Assembly (NCBI GenBank): GCA_030753265.1
Contig: JASMCQ010000026.1
Span: 1-22,583, forward strand
Reading direction: 5' to 3'
DNA length: 22,583 nt
Origin: Dehalococcoidia bacterium
GTDB taxonomy: Bacteria > Chloroflexota > Dehalococcoidia > UBA3495
Every line of letters begins with the position of its first letter. The stretch's first letter is position 1. Both the position numbers and the translations under genes were made by a program. Of this stretch, positions 13,841 to 21,041 are shown in pieces. Below the pieces are notes generated by a model. That model was not told the DNA's origin and did not search any database. It was given only the letters and a program-made list of their open reading frames with translations.

Positions 13841-14870
13841 CCATCTCCTCGCCATCATCTTCCTCCGTCCCGCCCACGGTCGCCACCGATACCGCGCCCG
13901 CGACATACACCACCACGATCAACACGAACGCGGCGGCAACCAACTTGGCCTTGATCCGGTTGCGCCACAAGATGAGGGCCAACGCCGCGAACATCAGCCC
14001 GACGGCGACGCCCCCGGCTATGAAGTGGGCCGGCTCCGTCTGGTTTCCCAGGATACCTTCCCGGTAGAAGGGGTCGACATAGAACAGGATGCTGGCGTTG
14101 AAAGCGTTGCTGCCGAAGAGCCCGGCTACCCCCAGGTCCGCCGCCCCGATGCGGGCCGCGGCAATCGCCGATGACATCTCCGGCATCGTGGTCACGAAGG
14201 AGACGGCGAGGATTCCCAGGGTGCTGGAGGCCACGCCGGTAATATCGGCGATCTGGTCGGCGCTCCAGGCCAGGAAGAAACCGGCGATCACCACCCCGGC
14301 GGACACGCCGAGGAACAAGAGCCAGGCCCGGCGCAGCGTCATTCCCGGCCCTTCCTCTTCCGCTCCGTCCTTTTCGGGTTCCTGGGGCCGAGTGTTGTAG
14401 ACCACCCACATGCCCGCCACGAACACCACGATGAGGGCCACCGACGATAGGCCGACCTGCCAGAAGGAGATTTCCATCTTGACGGCGCCGAAGAGCACCG
14501 CCAGCCCCGTCATGACGATCGCCAGAACCGCCAGGTACCCCTGCTGAGGGGCCACCTGCTGCAGGAACCGCTTTCCGCCGAATATCAGGACCACCAGCGA
14601 CAGATTGAACATGTTGAGCATGTTGGCGCCCAGGACGTTGCCCACGGCCAGCGCCGGGTTGGGTGGCTCGAGCCGCACCGCCGAGATGTTGGTGGAAAGC
14701 TCAGGCAACGAAGTGGCCAGGGCCACCAGCACGCTGCCGACGAACAGCCGCCCCCACCCGGTCAGGGTGGCCAGAGCGTCGCCGTAGACCGCCAGGCGCA
14801 TGCCGAAGAATATCACGGAACCGGCGCTGACCAAGAAAACGGCTAATGCTATGGTCAGGTCGCTGCTCAT
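13779..14870 (-). CDS. CaCA-family calcium/sodium-type cation exchanger
   Basis: A 363-residue inner-membrane antiporter with about ten membrane segments. Both alpha repeats are present. The first has ALATSLPELSTN and GANMLN (about residues 50-86); the second has VTTMPEMSSAIAAAR and GSNAFN (about 226-258), i.e. the conserved [ST]-x-PE and G-[SA]-N motifs. An acidic hydrophilic loop (residues about 160-180) separates the halves, as in the family. Likely transport is Ca2+ or Na+ against H+ or Na+, but ion choice cannot be read. The ATG has GGAGG upstream and lies 19 bp after leuB, so it is cotranscribed with it. The acidic C-terminal tail is encoded in DNA shared with the convergent lipoprotein gene. 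Confidence 0.9.
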   Translation of the reverse strand: MSSDLTIALAVFLVSAGSVIFFGMRLAVYGDALATLTGWGRLFVGSVLVALATSLPELSTNISAVRLEPPNPALAVGNVLGANMLNMFNLSLVVLIFGGKRFLQQVAPQQGYLAVLAIVMTGLAVLFGAVKMEISFWQVGLSSVALIVVFVAGMWVVYNTRPQEPEKDGAEEEGPGMTLRRAWLLFLGVSAGVVIAGFFLAWSADQIADITGVASSTLGILAVSFVTTMPEMSSAIAAARIGAADLGVAGLFGSNAFNASILFYVDPFYREGILGNQTEPAHFIAGGVAVGLMFAALALILWRNRIKAKLVAAAFVLIVVVYVAGAVSVATVGGTEEDDGEEMASVQLRVLRQLARWSAAPRP

Positions 14871-14889
14871 ATGGTGCCTGCCTCCAGCC

Positions 14890-15987
14890 TCACGCCAATG
14901 CCTCCACGATTAAGTCGCCCATTGCCACGGTGCCGATCGGGGTGACGCCGGGCGCGGCGATGTCCGCGGTACGGTAGCCGCCCTCCAGCACCTGCTCCAC
15001 AGCCCGCTCCACGCTGGCCGCCTCCTCGGTAAGACCCAGGGAGTAGCGCGCCATCAATGCGACGCTGAGTATTGAACCTATGGGGTTGGCAATGCCCTTC
15101 CCGGCGATGTCCGGGGCCGTTCCGTGAATCGGCTCGTACAGGCCCTTCGTGCCCTGGCCTCCTTGCAACCGGGGAACCTGGGCCAGGCTGGCCGAGGGCA
15201 AGAGTCCCATCGATGCACCCAAGACCGAGGCCTCGTCGGTCAGAATATCGCCGAAGGTGTTCCCCGCCACGATGACGTCGAAGCGCGCCGGATGTTGGAT
15301 CAGGTGCATAGCGCAGGCATCCACCAGCACATGTTCCAACTCCACGTTGGGGTACTCGTTCGCCAGGCGGGTCGCCGTCTGCCGCCACAGCCGGGAGCAC
15401 TCCAACACGTTGGCCTTGTCAACCGAGGCCAGCTTGCCCCGGCGACCCTGGGCCAGTTCGAACCCCACCCGCAGGATGCGCTCGATTTCCGCCTCGCTGT
15501 AGCGCATGGTGTCCACGGCCGCCCAGCCCTGGGGGGTCTCGTGGCGGCCTTTGGGCAGGCCGTAGTAAAGGCCTCCGGTCAGCTCCCGCACCACCACCAT
15601 GTCGACGCCGTTCAGGACCTCGGGCTTGAACACGCTGGAGTCGGCTAACCAGGGGTAGGCCCTGACCGGGCGAATGTTGGCGAAAACGCCCAGTTGGGCG
15701 CGTAACAGGAGTAGCCCGTCCTCGGGGCGCACGCTGGCGGAGGGGTCATCCCACTTGGGACCGCCAACCGATCCGAATAGGACCGCGTCGGCCGACTCCG
15801 CCAGGCGGCGCACCTCCGGCAAAAGCGGGGTGCCGTGATTGTCGATGGAGATCCCCCCGACATCACCGTACTCCAGCTCCATCCGGTGGCCGAAAGCGCG
15901 CCCCACCGCTTCCAGTACCTTCACGCCTTCCGCTGTTACCTCGGGCCCAATGCCGTCACCAGCCAGTACGGCGATCTTGAACTCCAC
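14890..15987 (-). CDS. leuB: 3-isopropylmalate dehydrogenase
   Basis: A 365-residue NAD-dependent decarboxylating dehydrogenase of leucine synthesis. Family motifs are complete: [12 protein letters not shown] at the start, [20 protein letters not shown] with the catalytic Tyr, the metal/substrate Lys and Asp residues in SVDKANVLE and DACAM, and [15 protein letters not shown] for NAD binding. The presence of LTGGLYYG separates it from isocitrate dehydrogenase. The GTG at 15985-15987 follows GGGAGGAG. No leuA, leuC or leuD lies in the window; the only operon partner is the cation exchanger. A long leader with several hairpins precedes it. Confidence 0.97.
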   Translation of the reverse strand: MEFKIAVLAGDGIGPEVTAEGVKVLEAVGRAFGHRMELEYGDVGGISIDNHGTPLLPEVRRLAESADAVLFGSVGGPKWDDPSASVRPEDGLLLLRAQLGVFANIRPVRAYPWLADSSVFKPEVLNGVDMVVVRELTGGLYYGLPKGRHETPQGWAAVDTMRYSEAEIERILRVGFELAQGRRGKLASVDKANVLECSRLWRQTATRLANEYPNVELEHVLVDACAMHLIQHPARFDVIVAGNTFGDILTDEASVLGASMGLLPSASLAQVPRLQGGQGTKGLYEPIHGTAPDIAGKGIANPIGSILSVALMARYSLGLTEEAASVERAVEQVLEGGYRTADIAAPGVTPIGTVAMGDLIVEALA

Positions 15988-16298
15988 GACTCCTCCCAGC
16001 TACAGCGTGTGCCGGCCGCCTGGCGGCCAACCGGGTGTCTTGAGACCCGTTCGAAGGTAGGGCTCGCGCCGGCGCCGCGACGCGCATCGCCCTAGGCAGC
16101 CTGTCGCGTCCTCCGGACCAGGATCAACCTCCGGGAGGCGGGCAACAGGAAACGTAATTCATGATGATCGGTATTAGTTGAGCCGACGGCCCAACCCTGA
16201 GCCAATGTGGGTTGCCTCGGCGCCGGCCGGGCCGACGGCCGGAGGCCTTCTGGTTTCAAAATCACCGGATATGGGCCGTCCGCACCGGCCCGCACCAC
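15988..16298 (-). promoter_or_regulatory. Long hairpin-rich leader of leuB
   Basis: On the minus strand from a promoter near 16299-16327 the leader would be about 300 nt. It contains GGGCCG/CGGCCC, GTTGGGCC-GTC-GGCTCAAC (eight pairs, one G-U), CGGGT/ACCCG, and the near-perfect palindrome GGCCGCC-T-GGCGGCC (16014-16028), which ends 26 bp upstream of the start codon. I see no Leu-rich leader peptide and no T-box. Attenuation or protein-mediated control is possible. Confidence 0.35.
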
Positions 16299-16327
16299 AG
16301 TATACAAGCAATCTGGCCCCCCATCAA
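16299..16327 (-). promoter_or_regulatory. Candidate promoter for leuB and the exchanger
   Basis: Minus strand TTGATG (16322-16327), a 17-bp spacer, then TATACT (16299-16304). It is the best -35/-10 pair in the 686-bp gap. Confidence 0.5.
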
Positions 16328-16457
16328 ACCACGGCTCCCGGCCGTGGATTACCGATCCTGACCCCTCATGGCGGGGTTGCCCATCCTTCCGGTTTCCATC
16401 AAGCAACCTCTCCCCGGAAAAGCTGCGGCCACCCCGGCCGGGGCTTTACCCGAAGAC

Positions 16458-16551
16458 TGTCATTCCGAGTGAAGCGAGGAATCTAGTGCGGGGTCTCTCC
16501 TTGGCCTCCTGGAGCCCCAGACCCAGACCCCTCGCTTCACTCGGGGTGACA
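16458..16551. repeat. 94-bp intergenic inverted-repeat element
   Basis: Arms of 22 bp, TGTCATTCCGAGTGAAGCGA.. (16458-16479) and its near-complement ending GGGGTGACA (16530-16551), match at 20 of 22 positions, and the two differences would be G-U pairs in RNA. The TGTCATTCCGAG..GAAGCGA..GAATCT pattern is a known type of dispersed intergenic palindrome in bacterial genomes. It contains no gene and behaves like a non-autonomous or REP-like element. The rest of the gap up to 16673 holds only a promoter. Confidence 0.7.
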
Positions 16552-16629
16552 TTTTCCAGGGCGCATTTGAGGAGGGTCCCCCGGCCGGGCACCCTGAGCA
16601 ACGCTATGGCTTACCCCTGGATGATGCCT

Positions 16630-16635
16630 TATAAT
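16630..16635 (+). promoter_or_regulatory. -10 box upstream of the 16674 gene
   Basis: A perfect TATAAT with a poor -35 (TGGCTT at 17-bp spacing). It would give a leader of about 30 nt. Confidence 0.5.
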
Positions 16636-16673
16636 ATTCTTGCGGTAAATTCGGCCCTGCGGGATAGCGGCAG

Positions 16674-17459
16674 ATGGACATCACCTTCGAAAGGGGAGAC
16701 CCCCAACGCCCCAAAGGTCACGCCATGCTCTACTTCCGGGTGGACACCGAACCGGACCGCGTGTACGCCACCTACGTCGTCACCCTGCCGATCAAGGCGG
16801 ACCTCACCAAGTATGTCCCGCCCTTTCTTTCCTCCCACCTGGGCAACCTGCCCTTGAGCGACTTTTCCGCCTTCGCCATGCCGCCCGTTCCCGAGCCGGT
16901 CGATAGTTATCAGGAACTGGAGCGGTTGAGCCGCCTGAGAGACGATGACCTGGTCTACGGGTCCAACATGTTTTCCTTCGACCTGCCGCGGATGATGGAG
17001 GCGGTCACCGAGGCGGTGCAGGAGTACTCGCAAATGTACTCCAGCTTCGTTGGGGGCGGTGCGGCCCCGGCGCTGGAAACCGCCGGCAGCCCGGAGATCG
17101 CCAGCCGGGAGCCCGAGGACGACCGCTCCTACCACGTCAACGAGGTCCTCTTCGGCCTGATGAGCGAGAGCGACAAGCTCGGCGAGCTGTCCCGGCTGCT
17201 GGGCAAGCTGCGCTTCGCCGTGGAGGGACAGGACTCCCGGGAGGCCGACGAGGCAGCTGAGGATATCAGGACCCTGGCCCGGCACCTGCCGGAGGAGTTC
17301 TGGGTTTCCACCCTGCTGGCCGTGGCAAAAGACACTTCGAGGAAAGGGTCGAGGTTGGCCCAGCTCTACTTGGACCGCTGTTTTCGCCTCTCCGCCGGGG
17401 ATGTCTCCAGCGCCCTGGCTCTGGAAGCGGAGATTCAAACTCTCCAAGCCCAGGAGTAG
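16674..17459 (+). CDS. Uncharacterised 261-residue protein
   Basis: I do not recognise this family. The first 70 residues look like a beta-rich domain (AMLYFRVDTEPDRVYATYVV, then LPIKADLTKYVPPFL). A middle segment (about 75-120) and an acidic, helix-rich C-terminal half (about 150-261) follow. There is no signal peptide, membrane segment or cysteine motif, so it should be cytoplasmic. Composition and codon use match a real gene, and a TATAAT box lies 39 bp upstream, although the ribosome site is weak. The in-frame ATG at residue 18 is an alternative start. recF follows after 129 bp with its own -10, so the two may be separate units. Confidence 0.75.
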   Translation: MDITFERGDPQRPKGHAMLYFRVDTEPDRVYATYVVTLPIKADLTKYVPPFLSSHLGNLPLSDFSAFAMPPVPEPVDSYQELERLSRLRDDDLVYGSNMFSFDLPRMMEAVTEAVQEYSQMYSSFVGGGAAPALETAGSPEIASREPEDDRSYHVNEVLFGLMSESDKLGELSRLLGKLRFAVEGQDSREADEAAEDIRTLARHLPEEFWVSTLLAVAKDTSRKGSRLAQLYLDRCFRLSAGDVSSALALEAEIQTLQAQE

Positions 17460-17547
17460 GGAGCAATTCCACCCCCTGGGCCGCGAGGTCAACCGGCCCG
17501 CGGTCCCGCAAGCGTCCGCAGTTCCAGCGCTTTCGGCCGTTCCCGGC

Positions 17548-17556
17548 TGGTACAAT
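17548..17556 (+). promoter_or_regulatory. Extended -10 promoter of recF-purL
   Basis: TGG-TACAAT, an extended -10 element without a clear -35, about 27 bp before the start of the recF reading frame. Confidence 0.45.
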
Positions 17557-17588
17557 AGGAGCCGTGATAAACGGCGTACCGGGAGGGC

Positions 17589-18788
17589 TTGGACCGGTTG
17601 GCGTACCTCTCCCACCTTAACCTGACCAACTTCCGCAGCCTGGTGGAGTTGGACCTCGAGCTTCCTCCCGGCGTGGTGGTGTTCTTCGGGCCCAACGCTC
17701 AGGGCAAGACCACCCTGCTGGAGGCGGTTTACCTGCTGGCCATCGCCCGGTCCTTTCGCGCCGGGGACGAGCGGGAGGTGGTAAACTTTCAGGCTGCCGC
17801 GGAGGGCGGCCAGGGGCTGGTGGGCGGCACCGTTGAGCAACAGGGCGAGCGTCTTCAAATCTATGTAGGGTATCAATGCTTGCCCGGCGTGCCCGGCTCC
17901 GGGGCGCCGGACGTCCGGCCCTATGGCGCCGGCCGCCGGGGTCTATCGGTGCGCAAGCAGATACGGGTCAGCCGGGTGCGCCGCACCGCATCGGAGTTGG
18001 TGGGCCTGGTCACCGCCGTCCTGTTCAGCGCCGACGACATCCGGCTGGTCCAGGGGCCTCCCGCCGACCGGCGCCGCTTCTTGGATATCCTGATATCCCA
18101 GGCCGACCCTCTCTACTTGAAGGGCCTGCAGCGCTACCAGCGGGTGGTGCAACAGCGCAACCAGTTGCTGCGGATGCTCCGGGACGGCCGGGCCCAGGCC
18201 GGTGAGCTGGCATTCTGGGACGACGAGTTGGTCAGGGAGGGCGCTTGGATCACGTGCCGGCGCCATGAGGTGATTGAGGCCCTTGCTCCCTCCTGCGCCG
18301 AGCATCACCGCCAATTGAGCGGCCCGGAGGAAGATTTGCAGGTGGAGTACCGGCCCAGTGTTCCCCTTGGCGACGGGCTCCCGGCCACGGAGGACCGGTT
18401 CCGTGAATCGCTGGCGGCTGCGGCGCCGAGGGAGCGGGCCACGGCCGGCACGGCGGTGGGACCCCACCGGGATGACTTCGATCTTCGGATAAACGAGGTG
18501 GACATGGGCACCTTTGCATCTCGCGGTCAGGCCCGCACCCTGGCCCTGACCCTGCGGCTGGCCGAGGCCGCCTACCTGGCCTCGGTGCGCGGGGAGGGGC
18601 CCATCATATTGCTGGACGACGTTCTATCGGAATTGGACGCACAGAGGGGGAAGAGGGTCTTGGAGAAGGCAACCCAATACGAGCAAACGCTGATAACCAC
18701 GACTGAACCGGAGAATATCCGAGGGTTTTTTGGCCCGGCAGCCACCTACTTCAGCGTCGCCGGCGGTGGGGTCCACCCGTGCCCGTAA
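17589..18788 (+). CDS. recF: DNA replication and repair protein RecF
   Basis: A 399-residue SMC-like ATPase that works with RecO and RecR to load RecA on gapped DNA. Walker A is GPNAQGKTT (34-42), the signature-like segment is ASRGQARTLALTLRLAEA, and Walker B is IILLDDVLSELD (about 339-350). The N-terminal LNLTNFRSL strand is diagnostic. It starts at a TTG (17589) with GGGAGG immediately upstream. Length is at the upper end for the family because of a Gly/Pro/Arg-rich insert around residues 98-120. It is not next to dnaA, dnaN or gyrB; instead it overlaps purL by 10 bp. Confidence 0.95.
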   Translation: MDRLAYLSHLNLTNFRSLVELDLELPPGVVVFFGPNAQGKTTLLEAVYLLAIARSFRAGDEREVVNFQAAAEGGQGLVGGTVEQQGERLQIYVGYQCLPGVPGSGAPDVRPYGAGRRGLSVRKQIRVSRVRRTASELVGLVTAVLFSADDIRLVQGPPADRRRFLDILISQADPLYLKGLQRYQRVVQQRNQLLRMLRDGRAQAGELAFWDDELVREGAWITCRRHEVIEALAPSCAEHHRQLSGPEEDLQVEYRPSVPLGDGLPATEDRFRESLAAAAPRERATAGTAVGPHRDDFDLRINEVDMGTFASRGQARTLALTLRLAEAAYLASVRGEGPIILLDDVLSELDAQRGKRVLEKATQYEQTLITTTEPENIRGFFGPAATYFSVAGGGVHPCP

Positions 18789-20989
18789 GCAAGAAGACCC
18801 TGGACGAAATCGCCCTTAGCCAGGCCGAGTACGACCTGATCGTGGACCGGCTGAAGCGGGAGCCCAACCCGGTGGAGTTGGGCATGTTCGGCGCCCTCTG
18901 GAGCGAGCACTGCGGCTACAAGCACTCCCGGGCGCTGCTCCGGTTCCTGCCCAGCCGCTCTCCGCGGGTCCTGTCCCGGTCCGGGGAGGAGAACGCCGGG
19001 GCGGTGGACATCGGCGACGGCTTGGCCGTGGTTTTCAAAGTCGAGTCCCACAACCACCCTTCGGCGGTGGAGCCCCACCAGGGCGCCGCCACCGGAGTGG
19101 GTGGCATCGTCCGGGACATCCTGGCCATGGGGGCGCGGCCCGTAGCGCTGCTGAACTCGCTGCGGTTCGGTCCCGCGGATGACCCCCAAAACCGGCGATT
19201 GTTCGAAGGCGTGGTCAGCGGCATCTCCTGGTACGGCAACTGCATCGGCGTCCCCGACGTGGCTGGCGAGATCTGCTTCGACGCCTCCTACTCCCAAAAC
19301 CCCCTGGTCAACGCCATGTGCGTCGGCCTGGTCCGCAAAGACCGCGTGGCCACCGCGGCGGCGGGGAAGGTGGGCAACGTCTTCCTGCTGGTGGGAGCCG
19401 GAACGGGCCGGGACGGGATTCACGGCGCATCGGGGCTGGCATCTCGAACCTTTGAAGAAGAGCAGGAAAGGCGCCCCACCGTTCAAGTGGGCAACCCCTT
19501 TCTGGAAAAGGTCCTCATTGAAGCCTGCCTGGAAGCCCTCGCCACCGGCGTCGTCTGGGCGGTGCAGGACCTGGGAGCCGCCGGCCTGACCAGCGCGGCC
19601 ATCGAGTCCGCGGCCCGGGCCGGGCACGGCCTGCGGCTGGATATCTCCCAGGTCCACCGCCGGGAAGAGGGCATGGGAGACTATGAGGTAATGCTCTCCG
19701 AGTCTCAGGAGAGAATGCTCTTGGTGGTGCCCCCCGGTGGGGTGGACCGGATCAAAAAGGTGTTCCAGAAGTGGGATGTTCCTTGCCATAACATCGGCCA
19801 GGTCATATCACAGCCCGAAGCCCGGATATTCAACGGGTCCCAGCCGGTGGCGCGGCTGCCCATCAAACACCTGGTCAACGCCCCCCGCTATCGACTGAAG
19901 GGGGTCCCTTCGCCGGAACAGCAGCAACGCCAGCGGCTGGTCCTCTCCAGCGTTCTGCTGCCGTCCGCCGGGCCCGGAGACACACTGCTGAAGCTGCTGG
20001 GGTCGCCCAACATCGCCAGCAAGGAGCGGGTCTACCGTCAGTACGACCACCAGGTGCAGGCCAACACCGTGGTGGGACCGGGAAGCGACGCCGCGGTGCT
20101 GCGGATCAAGGGGACGGGCAAAGCCATCGCCCTGAGCATCGACGGCAACGGCCGCTACTGCTTCCTGGACCCGTTCCGGGGCGGCCAGATAGCCGTCGCC
20201 GAGGTCTGCCGCAACCTGTCCTGCTCTGGGGCCGAGCCTCTGGCCGTCACCGACTGCCTCAATTTCGGCAACCCGGAGAAACCCGAGGTTTACTACCAGC
20301 TGGAGTGGTGCATCCGGGGGATGGCCCGAGCCTGCCAGGTCCTGGGCGTGCCCGTGGTGAGCGGCAACGTCAGCCTTTACAACGAGTCCCGGGGTCAGGC
20401 CATCTATCCCACGCCGGTGCTGGGCGGGCTGGGGCTGCTGGAGGACGTGACCCGGTACCGCCGGTCCTCGTTCCCGGAGGAAGGTCTCCCGGTAGTCCTG
20501 CTGGGGAGCGACGGCTGGCGAACGCGGTCCTCGGCCCTGGCCGGCAGCGAATACCTCCAGTTGGTCCACGGCCGCGTGGAAGGCCGGCCCGACATTGACC
20601 TAGCCTTGGAGAAACGGGTGCAGGAGCTGTGCCGCCGGGGTATCCGGGCCGGATGCATCGCCTCGGCCCACGACTGCTCTGAAGGCGGGCTGGCAGTGGC
20701 GCTGGCCGAAAGCTGCATCCAGGGCGGGGTGGGGTTTCGAGGCGACGGAGGCCTTCCCCAGCGGTGGGATACGGCACTGTTCGGAGAAAGCCAGTCCCGC
20801 ATCGTCGTGTCCCTGAGCCCAGGACAGTCAACCAGCCTGGAGGCGCTGGCCACGGACCTGAACGTGCCCATCCAACGACTGGGTGTCACCGGAGGCACTC
20901 GCCTGCGCTGGAGCCGGCGAGTGGACCTGACCCTCGAGGAAATCACCAGCGCCTGGAGGAACGGCCTGGATGGGGTGTCAGGGGATTAG
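18779..20989 (+). CDS. purL: Phosphoribosylformylglycinamidine synthase, PurL subunit
   Basis: A 736-residue small-type PurL, the ATP-dependent synthase subunit for the fourth step of purine synthesis. It needs separate PurQ and PurS partners, which are not in the window. Visible family motifs include LWSEHCGYKHSR near residue 42, VFKVESHNHPSAVEPHQGAATGVGG (two AIRS-type nucleotide-binding halves begin here), LGAAGLTSAAIESAARA, and in the second half CLNFGNPEKPEVYYQ and AHDCSEGGLAVALAES. The start is a GTG (18779) inside the recF 3' end with GGCGGTGGGG upstream, so it is translationally coupled to recF. Confidence 0.97.
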   Translation: MPVSKKTLDEIALSQAEYDLIVDRLKREPNPVELGMFGALWSEHCGYKHSRALLRFLPSRSPRVLSRSGEENAGAVDIGDGLAVVFKVESHNHPSAVEPHQGAATGVGGIVRDILAMGARPVALLNSLRFGPADDPQNRRLFEGVVSGISWYGNCIGVPDVAGEICFDASYSQNPLVNAMCVGLVRKDRVATAAAGKVGNVFLLVGAGTGRDGIHGASGLASRTFEEEQERRPTVQVGNPFLEKVLIEACLEALATGVVWAVQDLGAAGLTSAAIESAARAGHGLRLDISQVHRREEGMGDYEVMLSESQERMLLVVPPGGVDRIKKVFQKWDVPCHNIGQVISQPEARIFNGSQPVARLPIKHLVNAPRYRLKGVPSPEQQQRQRLVLSSVLLPSAGPGDTLLKLLGSPNIASKERVYRQYDHQVQANTVVGPGSDAAVLRIKGTGKAIALSIDGNGRYCFLDPFRGGQIAVAEVCRNLSCSGAEPLAVTDCLNFGNPEKPEVYYQLEWCIRGMARACQVLGVPVVSGNVSLYNESRGQAIYPTPVLGGLGLLEDVTRYRRSSFPEEGLPVVLLGSDGWRTRSSALAGSEYLQLVHGRVEGRPDIDLALEKRVQELCRRGIRAGCIASAHDCSEGGLAVALAESCIQGGVGFRGDGGLPQRWDTALFGESQSRIVVSLSPGQSTSLEALATDLNVPIQRLGVTGGTRLRWSRRVDLTLEEITSAWRNGLDGVSGD

Positions 20990-21041
20990 GCCGGCAACCC
21001 GGTTCCGGGGGAAGGGGAGCCGGCTTCGGGCGGCCCCCCGG

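Noticed and set aside
16118..16129. Minus-strand GGTTGATCCTGG resembles the start of 16S rRNA
   Set aside because: Only about 12 bases match; flanking bases do not follow 16S helices, and no other rRNA motif occurs in the gap.
16629..17876. 415-residue minus-strand frame
   Set aside because: It is antisense to the 16674 gene and recF, which have better starts and recognisable content; long shadow frames are expected at this GC content.
18746..19789. 347-residue minus-strand frame
   Set aside because: Antisense shadow of purL; His/Gly/Val-rich shadow composition.
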